Of a stretch of 64,000 nt of DNA, positions 33,901-44,312 are shown piece by piece. The stretch comes from Staphylotrichum longicolle. Its lineage: Eukaryota; Ascomycota; Sordariomycetes; Sordariales; Chaetomiaceae. The translations under genes and the position numbers were made by a program. The stretch lies in assembly GCA_019096155.1 (NCBI GenBank), contig JAHCVI010000005.1, forward strand, positions 1,746,468 to 1,810,467, given 5' to 3'. Numbering within the stretch: position 1 is the first letter of the stretch; every line of letters begins with the position of its first letter. Below the pieces are notes generated by a model. That model worked only from the letters and a program-made list of their open reading frames with translations. It had not been told where the DNA came from and did no database searches.

Positions 33901-36878
33901 AGGGGAAAAGATGGCTCACTCCTTTGGTGTTGTTGCAGCATGGAATCGCAACCCGGAGCCAGATGCGATGCCAGATTCCGGCCCTCAGCTCCGGGATTCA
34001 AGAGCGACGGGCGGCTCAGCAGCCACGAAGCCTCGCAGCGATCGGCAACGGGAACTTCTGGAAGTGCAAAGGTTCAAAGTTTCAGGGCGGGTGATGCATT
34101 GATTGTGGGAGGTTGCCCCCAGTCGGTATCTCGAGCATCATCGAGCACGGCGGTATTTGGGTTGATACCGTTTGTTAAACGGGGAGAGGGCGACAGATTG
34201 TCGCGTTGTGGGGAGAAGTTGAGGATCGGTTGAGAATGAGAACTTTCATGCCGGACAACCGAAGACGTGCAGCCTGCAGATCTGTACAGGATGCTTGCTT
34301 CTCACGCCCTGATTGGTGCACCCTGCATGCTCCACACAACCGAGCATGGGTCGTCAAAACAAGCTTCGAGCTTGATCCAGGCAACCATGGGACGAGTTCC
34401 CAAAAGTCCCTGCCTCAGGCCGTTGATCGGCGTATTTCTCGAGAATGACGTGACGCTCGGTCCCGAAGCTGCTGGGCGATGCTTATCAGGAAGGTGGCAG
34501 GCGTGATTCGTTTTGGGTCTTTGGAAAGAGCTCTTCTCCAGATTCCAGCATCTTGGGCATGTCGGAGGGCGGGCATGTCCAGGCATCTCCTGGTATACGG
34601 TAGTCGTGAGTGGGAACTCTGAACTTGAATTGTGTCTCATCCGTATATGTACCACTTTGGGTGCAGGCGCACCCGATCTGTCCTCCCGTCTCTGCATTCA
34701 TACCGCAGCAGTGCAAGGATGGGAAACGCGAGGTGATCTGGCACAGACTGGGGTGGCCTGCATCTCCTCGTCCCCCTTTTCGTTGCATGCTCCTTTGTCG
34801 TCCTCGGGCCGGCGAGATAAGTTACTGATATGAAACATTTTTGCAGCCTTACAATCCGATGTAGCAGCCACGCTGCCACGTGCCACCCTGAGATGAAACG
34901 TCCAATAAGTTCCCAGTGAATGGCAACTTCCCCAGAGCTGGAGGGTAGCACAAGCAGCAAGGAGGAAGGGACGCACTCAAAGGAAGTATATCCGTATCGG
35001 TTATCAAACCCAGGCATCTGGCAACCTTTTATTTCAATTTGCCTCGATCTTTTTCCGCAATTTTCGACACAACACGCTACAACCGTACCTTGCATGCCCA
35101 GGCGCTTTGATTATGCCCTCCCACTCACCCGACCCGGCCTCGTGGCATCGGCTGCAGTGGGCGGCCCAGCAAAGCGGCACCCTAATCCCTTAGTAGGTAT
35201 TCTACTGTATTATGTCAAAATCATCATATTCCTTGGTGTCCGGTCAACTTTCCGCGGCGCATTAGCGGTCTCTCGCGGCCGTATGCGAGAAGCTTCCAGA
35301 ATCCCTGGCTGGCGACGCAACTCACGCAGTCGATCGTCGCTGGCCATGCTGCTGTCAGGATCGCGGTTGCAGCGTCTGGGGCCACGGGTCGACGAGACGC
35401 CGCACACGCACAAGCTGTCAAATGTGGCTTATGGACCCGACCCCGATGCTTCTCACGACACCAATGTTCTCCCACGCGGATGCCTACCGGCGGCCTGCTG
35501 CTTCCTCGCTTGCTAGCTGAAGAAAACGCTGATTCAAGGCTGGCTAGTTGCCTCCATGCTCTGATTCAGTCTCTCATTGCTAAGGTACCCTTGGGGTCCT
35601 TGTTTTCACCAGCACGGTTTTTTACACAGCACGTTGGGTCTCAGGGCTCGGCGCTTTTGTCATGCTGCATCCCCTCAACCTCCTGTTCCTGAAGCAAACG
35701 CGAGGGCGCTATCTCATATTCCCCCGTTCCCACGTGGGACTGATCCGCGTGTTCCTCTGGTCTCCTGCCAAGATGGCAGGCTTCAATCGCTGTGTTGATG
35801 ACCCGCTCGGTCTCTTCTCGTCCCACACAACTCCCACGCCGTCCTTGCTCGATCATCCTTGACGCTGCTTGGTCGCTCACCATACCACATGCGTCCTTGC
35901 GTCTCTCATCTTGACTTTTGGCAAGCCAAGGTTCCCGTGGCGGATCACACCTCCTCTCTCCATTTTGGGCACGGCAGGGGCTCTTGCGTCCCCGTTGAGG
36001 AGGTCTGCTATCCCGCTCATTCGGCACACTTGCCGATGCAACTGCCAGGGAAGCGCCTATACGGCGACGCCTGCAGCCCGACCAAGCCTCAATCCTTTAC
36101 CCACGGTACTACCACGAGCTGAGCCAGGCTGCTGCTTCTTGGGAGCCTGGGCAGCCTTGGTAAACACGAGCTTATGTGGTTTTCGGCTGAGAACTTCCCT
36201 TCTTGCGCCGGGCCGCTATCGTCTGCACTCGGAGAATGACGCCTTTCTGAGACGGCGGCTGAATATTGCTGACGACATGTTTGGTATGTTTCACCTCTTT
36301 CGGTCGCCGTCTTTCGTTTACGTTCCGAGTACCTTACATACTGCACCATCATACGCTCCCTCTCTCTGCCCACCTTTCCACAGACGTGATTACCCTGAGC
36401 AAACTGGGAAGCCATAATTATCTTGTCAGTATCTCCGGTAATGAAAAGGAGTCGTCATCACCGGCAGTTCCCTTACCGTACACTAATCCCCGTGTCGGAA
36501 AATCCTCGTGCTGCTATCAGTTCTGCGCCCCTGGTTTATTTTCAGACACTCGACCTACTCCGGGCCTTTTTGCCTCTTGTCTTGATTTGGGCTTATTGAA
36601 CTTGTCCCCTCCCTTTTTGCCCATCCGATTCCGGGTACGCCCCCGCATTGTTTACTCTGCTCCTCCTCAGGCATAACAAAAAGGCATCCTTCGTCATCGA
36701 GCATTGGCCTTCACCCGAACCACCAGGCCTCACTGCAATCCTTGACGGACCTGGCCCTCCTTAAACAGAACCCCCCTGGTCTGTCAGAGATTGTGCTGTT
36801 CTTCACGAGTCTGCTGTGAAGAAGGATTATCAGAGCCCAAACTTCAAGCCCAAGGGACAGGCAGAACCTGCCGTCGAC

Positions 36879-39800
36879 ATGGTCTACTGTGCCTATTGCG
36901 GGAAAGCCTTCACCCGCAAAGAACATCTGGAACGACATATACCCAGCCGTGAGCCTTCGTCCGGATACCCCCACATGACTCACTTCGTGCCACTGACAGA
37001 CTGCTTGCACATAACAGATACCAACGTCAAACCGCATCGCTGCGTTGCCTGCCAACTCTCATTTGCTCGACGGCAAGTCACCAACCCCGGCTCCTCCAAC
37101 GCCAGCGTGACGAGATGGCCAGAGCTAGCCTGGCTGACCTGTGTTCAAGAGATCTACTAAAACGGCATCATACTACATACCACGAGGCCAAAGACCCCAT
37201 GGAGCCCTTCCCAGGGGGGACGCCTACGGTCGCTGGGCGGACACCGATTGCGTGCCAAAACTGCGCCAATGCCAAAACGGGATGTGACAAAGGGGTCCCC
37301 TGCGGGAGATGTACTGAAAAGAACCTGCCTTGTGAGGCCCGCTTTGCGAGACGATCATACAAGGCCGCTATCCGTGCCGCACAAGCGAGCTCTGCGTTCA
37401 AGAACCCTCCTGTGCAATCACCGCCGCCACAGCAAGCACAACCTTCTGAGGACATAACCACCACTTTCGTGAACGCCAGCTCGCCCGGGGTGAAAGCGAA
37501 GGGCGAGGTGACTCCTACGGGCATTGAGGTTGCCATCACAGGCCTCCATGTCGCCGAAGGCTCCCCACAGAAGGCGTCGCCGCACCAGTCCCAGATGAGC
37601 CCAAACGACCTGCCGTCACCTCATCTGGACAATTTCACACCTCTGGGGAACGACTTTGCTTCCCAAGACAGCACATACCAGGACCTCATGCTTTGGCCCG
37701 AATTTTCCATGAATACAGAGGTCTATCCTGCGATACCTCTTGGTAGTGCGGACATTTCGATGGCGGTCTTCTCAGGGCTTGGTGATATCTCGTCTCCGTC
37801 GGAGCCCCCGACCGCATCTTCATCGTCCCGAGGCTCGACACGGACACCTGAGACCAGCATCATGTCGGCGGGTGAGCTCGACAGTGTCTTGCAGCCAATG
37901 GAGCTAGCAATGGCTGCTCCCACAGACGACTCCATTCCCGAGTTTGAGGTTGTGATAGCAGCCGAAGGTGCGTGGAACCTGGCGCGATGCAACCCCCCGA
38001 CCGCTGGCAATTGCCCACGTACCGCCATCGTCCATCTTGAGTGCCTAGAGCAGAAGTCAAAGCAGGATGGAACTTGGACCGCGTTGGAGAAGTACCTGGA
38101 ACAAGTTGGCTGGGACCCTTCGGACTTGACGTCCGTTGTGCCCCTGACGTCGCGAACACGCGATAAAATCCTGGCCATCACCCAGAGCTTCCTCCACAAA
38201 GCCTCGAAGTCCACCGCAGAAGTCTCAATACCTACCCAAGACCAGCAGCCCGGGCGACTTTAACTTCCTCGTTCTCCCGTCGGCCAAAATCCTGGAGGAC
38301 TTGTTGCGCAGTTAATCCGCAGCTTATCGGTGTACTACCCCTTGGTCCCCGCAGGCTGCGTGGACCCGAACGAGATGCTGCAAAACAACCAGGCATCTAC
38401 GCTACTCGTGTTGCTCACCATCGCCCAGGGCGCTGCCACAATCCCAATTGCAGAGGCGCGCTACCTTTCCGCAGGCCTGATCGAGACGTGTCGCATTTCG
38501 CTCTTCGACATCGTCGAGAAGGACGTTGAGCTCTCGACGGACCCCACCACGCTTCGCTGCGCTCTCTTATTTATTGTCCTCGGGGCCTGGAGCGGCGATA
38601 AATGGCTGATGGACATTGCAATGCGCCAGCGAGGCATGTATATGTCGGTAAGTGACAACATTGGGATGTCCGCTTGGCCACGGGCAACACATGGACAGGC
38701 GATGCTGATCACCTGAGCTAAACAGATGCTCAAGCACGCCGGAATGCTGGATCCGCAACCTTCGGTAGTCCCGGCAGCATGTGTTGACTCGACGACGACT
38801 GAACTCGAATGGCACGCCTGGTTTCAGCGCGAGACTCAGAACAGGTAAACTACACCACACCAGTCATATGCCCAATTCACAAGAACCCTTTTTGAAAGGC
38901 CACTAACACGTTTTGTAGGTTGGTCTACAACTACATCATGCTAGACCAGGAACTCAGCCTGTTTTACGATATGGCGCCCTTATTTGCCATTACAGAGCTT
39001 CAATGCCCACTACCGGGGCCGGAAGTTCTTTGGATGGCTTCTAATTCAGAGCAGTGGCTAGCCGCAATGCGGTCAGTCTACGGTTATTCAGCCAACGTCC
39101 ACCCCCAGCTTCTGAGTGGAACTACAGCACCGACGACGCCGTCACTCTACGATCTCTTTCAGGATTTTCTCCACGATAATCTTTCAAGGGGCCAGCCTTC
39201 CCTCTCTCCGCAGCAGCTGCGGCTGATTCTTCACCCGATCCAGGCGCTGTTATGCCATCTCCACCACGTTCTGTCCTGCTTTTCGGATACCCCCAGCTCG
39301 CGGCGGACCGGGGCGCGCTGCGTGACCAAAAGCTCAACCCTCCATCGACTGGAGGAGGTGCAAGTACTGCTGCAGAAGTGGTACGACATTTCAGTCAACC
39401 ACACCAAGGCAAACCCAGACTGCCCCGTGACGAGGTGCAACCTGATCCTCTACCACCTCATCTCCCTCAACGCCGTCACCAACTTTCTCGAGATTGAGCG
39501 TTTTGCCCGTCGCGAGGCCTTCGCTTTTGAACAGTGGGACTGGGACGCACCACAACTGGCCAAGAGGTACATCTTCCAGCGCGAGGATGCCATTTTCCAC
39601 TGCGGCCAGGTCTTCCGGCTGCTCCGGCTCATACCCAAGGATCGCCGGCCGGCGTGGTGGTCCGCGGCCATGTACCGGGCCACGCTGATTCTCTGGATTG
39701 ACAGCGTGTCCCGAATTTATTCCTCCCGGGCGCAGGGCGGCGGCGGCAAGCGGGATCCTGCCAGGACGCCGCCGCCCGTGCCGGTGGTCATTGACCAGGC

Positions 39801-40050
39801 CACCCCGGAGGATCCGGCCATCAACGCCTACGTCTGGAACGGCACGGGAGTGGCCATGTTGACGTGGGCCGACGGCACCATGTTCACGCTCGACAAGCCG
39901 GCCGACATCCTCTTGTACGCCATCCAAAACATCGAGACAGGACTGAGCTTTCGTATCGGAGACGGGATCAAACGCAAGCTCATTGCCCTTGGCAGAAACT
40001 GGAACTTGGATGATGTAGAAGCGTCGCCAGCTGGCAACGTGGGGGGGTGA
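36879..40050 (+). CDS. C2H2 plus Zn(II)2Cys6 fungal transcription factor (frame broken near 38.2 kb)
   Basis: Nuclear transcription factor combining two zinc-finger classes. Exons 36879-36948, 37018-37072, 37150-38647, 38726-38844 and 38919-40050. Finger 1 YCAYCGKAFTRKEHLERH is completed across intron 1 (C-x2-C-x12-H-x3-H); finger 2 CVACQLSFARRDLLKRHH spans intron 2 (C-x2-C-x12-H-x4-H). A binuclear cluster CQNCANAKTGCDKG...C follows, then a Ser/Pro/Thr-rich linker and a fungal transcription factor domain (about 38330 to the end; for example ALLFIVLGAWSGDKW and TRCNLILYHLISLNAV). Intron 2 (37073-37149) begins GCAAGT, a GC-AG intron. Two compensating-type indels near 38235 and 38312 interrupt the frame between the linker and SAKILEDLLRS...VYYPLVPAG. 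The target is unknown. Confidence 0.8.
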
Positions 40051-41068
40051 AAATGACATCCAGAGAGCGGTGTCGCTTGCTCATCTAGATCGTGGCTTTG
40101 TTTTGCATTTTGCGCATCTTGTATGAAGGTTGCCTGTGGTTTGCTCAACCATGATGTTCTGGGAGCAGGCGTTCGAGCTACATATTATTATCCATCAATG
40201 CTAGTGTAATTTTTCTCATGTTGCGCTGGTGGCGGTGTAAGAATGGGAGGCTGGTTGGTACTCCTGCTATGCAGTTGGCCCAACTTGTTTGCCAACCGCA
40301 CCATTGATTTTTCTTGTTTTGGATTGGAAATACGAATGAATGCCTTTGACAATGACCAACGACATACCCTGGAGAAGCGTCTTCCGAGCAATATCACATG
40401 GGCCGCGGGCCTGAGGTGGCTCACGCCAACACCTTGAACGTGCACCAACGTACCAGATCACAAGGTGGAGACACGTGAGGTGTTGGGGGCGGCGCTCTTT
40501 GGCCAATTGAAGTTGAAATATCTCCATAAGGATGTAGAAATCACATAAGTTTCAACATGTAGGAACGAGAACGTAGGACGAGCTGAGACCGTCGCCCGCC
40601 ACGACCGCCCCGACTTGCTGTTACGCGATGACAGCAAGGCCAAGTTGCTGGCGTTACTCACAAAGAGCGAGGCACGAGACATCTCTAAACCAGAAAATTT
40701 GAAATATTCCAAAATAGACACATGATGCTTCTGGTGGTTTGCGACTAGTTTCCATTGACAGTGTAGCAGGACGTTGGGACTGACGAACAAGGGCTGTTTG
40801 GGACAAACTCCCCAGACGGGAAGAAGTGTAAATACTACCACTGCTTGCAATACAATCGTACCACCGGGTGTTAGAAACATGGAGAATCATAAATTCTTCT
40901 GCATCTCATTGCTTTTTGCATCCTTGAATACCTCATGCTGCAAGAAACCGAGATACTCGACCAAGACCTTTTCATCCATCGTCCCACTCCGGATTTCCGC
41001 TAACCAAACCTTTCCTGCCCATAGTCTACTGCCCATAACCGCCTTACTCTGTCCGATTCCTGGTCACA
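40051..41068. other. Intergenic, no gene seen
   Basis: About 1 kb between the transcription factor stop and the small orphan gene. AT-richer than the flanking genes. An open frame of 133 codons at 40774-41175 overlaps the orphan start in another frame and has no features. Confidence 0.4.
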
Positions 41069-41656
41069 ATGTGTCGTCCCAGTTCACCTGGCAACAATCC
41101 CTCACGTACACCCACGCCAAAGGGATCCCTGGCTTCCGTCACAGTGGAGATGGGCGCTATCGCATGGCTGAATAAGAGTACGGGTGAGTACTCGTTGCGT
41201 GAGAAAGACGGAAATTCCAACCCAATCCACGGTCAGATATTTGAGGATCGTTACGGCCTGTACACCGAGGGCCTGAGTAGCTGTTTTGCCCTTGCCGTCG
41301 TCGGCCCCGGCGGCGCCATCCTGGCACACGTCCCGGCGTACTTTGGCCACGACAACCTCCCAGACAGCCAGGTGGGCGAGCGCAAGGCCATGAAAAGGAA
41401 CTTTGGCGCTTTGTGGGACGCTAATCAGGAGCATCTCACACCATCTACCGTGGTGAAGGTTATGGGCGGGTTTACTGACCCGCACAACATGGAGCAACTG
41501 ATCAACCAGATGTTTCCTCAGATTGCTTCATATCCGTTTATGGTGGCCCAATGCGCCAGAAACCCGATCCCGCGCAAGGAGAGACATGGAAAAGTGGTTG
41601 TGCTGGCGGGGCCGGATAATAATGAGATCTTTGTCGAGGACGAGAAGGTGCTATAA
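41069..41656 (+). CDS. Orphan protein with possible Cys-His deamidase-like signature
   Basis: Single-exon 195-aa frame from the ATG at 41069. I do not recognise it by name. The body is hydrophilic with a central hydrophobic strand pair: GLYTEGLSSCFALAVVGPGG followed by AILAHV. The Thr...Leu-x-x-Cys, a Gly-rich turn and then a His 15 residues after the Cys (C72, H87) recall the Cys-His arrangement of the CheD/CNF1-type glutamine deamidase fold, in which Cys and His form the catalytic dyad at similar spacing. This is pattern recognition on one motif, not a homology result. No signal peptide or membrane segment. The C-terminal half has charged helices and GKVVVLAGPDNNEIFVED. An upstream exon cannot be excluded. 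Confidence 0.55.
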   Translation: MCRPSSPGNNPSRTPTPKGSLASVTVEMGAIAWLNKSTGEYSLREKDGNSNPIHGQIFEDRYGLYTEGLSSCFALAVVGPGGAILAHVPAYFGHDNLPDSQVGERKAMKRNFGALWDANQEHLTPSTVVKVMGGFTDPHNMEQLINQMFPQIASYPFMVAQCARNPIPRKERHGKVVVLAGPDNNEIFVEDEKVL

Positions 41657-42066
41657 GGCAGATGAGAGGAGAGAAGAGGGGCCGAAAAACGAAATGAAAA
41701 GCAAAACGAAAACAGGATGATCCAGGACTCAGCTGGTCTGAGTAGAATGAAATAACATAATGCTAATCCCAGGAACAGCAGATGCTTTCGGTTAGTTAGA
41801 CAGCGAGTTACCTACACCTGAACGTGTGTGCTGCCTGCCAGTCACTGAGGCCCACTGTATCACGTCATGTGCTGGGACGTGAGGAATTGGTCTTGTTGAC
41901 GAGTATTACTTGTCGATACGGTGTAGAGGCCTCTTTCTGTGTTGTACACTGCTCTTACAGATTTGTCGCGCAACGAGTCGGACTTGCATATTGTTACCCA
42001 CGTGATGATTGGGCGGGGGAAGGCAGCAGTGCAGCAAGTCATTCACTTCGCATTCTCGGAGGAAAC
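41657..42066. other. Intergenic region upstream of F-box-like gene
   Basis: 410 bases. An open frame continues upstream of the chosen F-box start to 41824, but its composition (Cys/Tyr-rich, no motif) looks non-coding. No motif seen. Confidence 0.35.
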
Positions 42067-43761
42067 ATGCGAGAATCACTCCTAAAGTCAGATGTTGAGA
42101 TGGCCCCAAACAGGGATACTGCCCATACCACGACTCTTCTCGACCTCCCAGACGAGCTCATCGACCAGATTCTAGCCGAAGTCAAATGGGGCGCACCTAC
42201 AGCTCCGTCTGCCCTCGACACACTTCAGTTCTACGAAACTCTTACCCAAAACACAGCAAGCATTCAACTTGTCCGCTTGACCTGCCGCCGCCTCGCCTCA
42301 AGAGCATCTACCGTGCTGCTACCTGTCGCTTCTGTCTCCATCAGTGACCCGGCCTCGATCAACCGTTTGGAGCAGATTGCTAATCACCCAACCTTCGCCC
42401 CTTACGTCAAGGCTGTACACGTCTGCTTCGACTTTTACGAGGCCGAGCTTGCTGCCGACCCTCGGGCGTTGGCCACGTATCTGCTCCATTTATGGCATGG
42501 GTCTACCCTCCTGACCGGGCTAGAAGGGCCTCTGTGGGCTCGCATCATCAACGACTGGAAAGCAGTCTGCAATGGCGAGAAGGCAATTCAACAACGAGAC
42601 AGCCAGGGAGACAATCAAGAAGGTGTACAGCTGCTCTCCAGATTGCATTTGGAATACAAGCGGCGCTATGAGGCACAGCAGCGTCTCGGGCCGTCTCTTG
42701 TCCAACGCATCGCCAATGCGATGGCGCTCATGCCCAGGGCCACTCGACTGGTTCTCGACGACGGCCCAGCCACGCTTCGTGTTGGCAACATACCCGCTAT
42801 CCTGACACCATCAACACAAGAAGAGCTTGAATGGCTCATCCCTCCCACGCGCTGGGCCACCGCCTTCAAACTCGGCCGGGGCTCCCCCCCTATCGAAACG
42901 CTCTTCTCCGTCCCCAGCGCCGTCCACAAAGCCGGCGTCAAGCTCACCGGCCTCCGCATCCACCGCCTACAACTACCTTATATGCTCCCGCTCTGGCGGC
43001 CAGCAGCAAACCAACACTGGGAATGGACCGACCCGCCTCTGCCCGAGACCGTCGAGCTCCGCTCGGCGTGCCGCTGGCTGCGCGTCTTCGAGTTCACGCC
43101 GGGCTACCCGTCGGAACGCTGGCCCGTCGCGGCCGTCCCCACCGACACACCGTCCGAGTGGCCCGGCGACCGCGACTCCCACCTCTGGCCGCACAAGATG
43201 GGCCTGTACGAGGTCCTGGAGCACATCCTGACCGCGTCGCGCGAGCTCACCCACGTCCGGGTCGACCTGCACAAGATCCACGCCGGCGTCTCGTACCACC
43301 TGTCCAACAAGCACCCCAACTCGTGGCCGTGGCCGCGGATCCGCGTCTTCCACCTCGAGAACGGCGAGCTCGAGACCACGACCGTGCCGCGCTTCCTCCG
43401 GGCGACCGCCGGCACCCTCGCCGAGCTGCACCTGCACGACATGTGGCTCTGCTCCTACGCCGCGAGGGGCTTTTCCTGGGCATCGCTGCTGGACCAGCTG
43501 CGGGCGCACAACGGTGCCACCGGCACCACCGGCGGGCGTCCGACGATACGGCTGCGCCGGCCGCGCGGCGCCGAGTTTGTCTGGCTGGATCTTTCCGACG
43601 ACGATAGGGCGCATCTCGATTCCCTTTTTGACCATGTCGGCGACGACGACGACGGGCTCAGCGCCGTCGACCGCTTCATCCAGGGGTTGGGGGGCGACTG
43701 CAATCCCGTGGTGGAGGCCTGCACGACCCGGGGTCTGAAGAAGTCAGTAGTTTGGGCGTGA
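42067..43761 (+). CDS. F-box-like protein
   Basis: 564 aa from ATG 42067 (or 553 aa from ATG 42100), without visible introns. The N-terminus LLDLPDELIDQILAEVKWG followed by a QLVRLTCRRLASRAS helix fits an F-box, which would bind Skp1 in an SCF ubiquitin ligase. The remaining ~450 residues contain no named domain that I recognise but have repeated strand-helix segments (for example LRVFEFTPGYP, LTHVRVDLHKIH, RVFHLENGELETTTVPRFLRATAGTLAELHLHDMW) as in LRR-like substrate receptors. Composition becomes much richer in G+C after about 42840. Fungal F-box families are large and fast evolving, so the target is unknown. Confidence 0.72.
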   Translation: MRESLLKSDVEMAPNRDTAHTTTLLDLPDELIDQILAEVKWGAPTAPSALDTLQFYETLTQNTASIQLVRLTCRRLASRASTVLLPVASVSISDPASINRLEQIANHPTFAPYVKAVHVCFDFYEAELAADPRALATYLLHLWHGSTLLTGLEGPLWARIINDWKAVCNGEKAIQQRDSQGDNQEGVQLLSRLHLEYKRRYEAQQRLGPSLVQRIANAMALMPRATRLVLDDGPATLRVGNIPAILTPSTQEELEWLIPPTRWATAFKLGRGSPPIETLFSVPSAVHKAGVKLTGLRIHRLQLPYMLPLWRPAANQHWEWTDPPLPETVELRSACRWLRVFEFTPGYPSERWPVAAVPTDTPSEWPGDRDSHLWPHKMGLYEVLEHILTASRELTHVRVDLHKIHAGVSYHLSNKHPNSWPWPRIRVFHLENGELETTTVPRFLRATAGTLAELHLHDMWLCSYAARGFSWASLLDQLRAHNGATGTTGGRPTIRLRRPRGAEFVWLDLSDDDRAHLDSLFDHVGDDDDGLSAVDRFIQGLGGDCNPVVEACTTRGLKKSVVWA

Positions 43762-44312
43762 GCTTGGGACTCGGCAGGGGAACCACTGACGGGACGTGCG
43801 GTGTTGCAGGGAGGGGATGGGAGCTGGCATCGTTGTCTATCCGTTTCCTCTTTCAGGTCTAACGCAAGTTAGGGGCAACTTCGACGCTTTTTAAAGTGTC
43901 TGTCGCGCAGTCACATCACGATGCCGAATTACGTCGTCCTCGCCCGTGGTTCAAGAATGGGTCGGTGTTCAAGACAGAATACACACCCCTGTTCCTATCA
44001 CGCAACATTCTGTTCAAATGTCTTCGTCACTTTCACATACCCCATTCGTCTCGCGAGAGTCATGTAGATGTACGACTTTATTTCACTTACACCATGCCAG
44101 AGGCACGATTACAACACTCCCCTATCGCTACCCGTCCTGCCAAGTTACTCCGCAATACACCACCAGACACACTACCTACATGGCAACGGCGTCCCGCGAG
44201 ACCACACACTAGCCATCATCAACAGTAGTGAATCTTCTCTTCGTCCCCCTCGCATCTCAACCATCTTGTACCTATTATTCTCCTCCTGATTACTCGATGC
44301 ACCATAGCCCGT
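43762..44312. other. Convergent intergenic region
   Basis: 551 bases between two converging stop codons, AT-richer than the coding flanks and rich in ACAC/CTAC-type sequence. Nothing recognised. Confidence 0.4.

Larger units (their letters stand above)
32138..36878. other. 4.7-kb gene-poor region
   Basis: The longest stretch without a convincing gene. It holds the promoter of the Fet3-like gene at one end and the C/T-rich leader of the C2H2/Zn2Cys6 factor (about 36260-36830) at the other. In between are diverged ~210-230-base repeats (32342-32920), a heptamer repeat, and low-complexity stretches at 33371-33451 and 33836-33900. The larger open frames (304 codons at 32986-33900 minus; 198 codons at 34920-35516 plus) overlap these stretches and show no domain, so I do not call them. 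Confidence 0.45.

Noticed and set aside
34920..35516. A 198-codon plus-strand open frame
   Set aside because: No domain or codon-bias signal like the real genes; lies in a gene-poor region.
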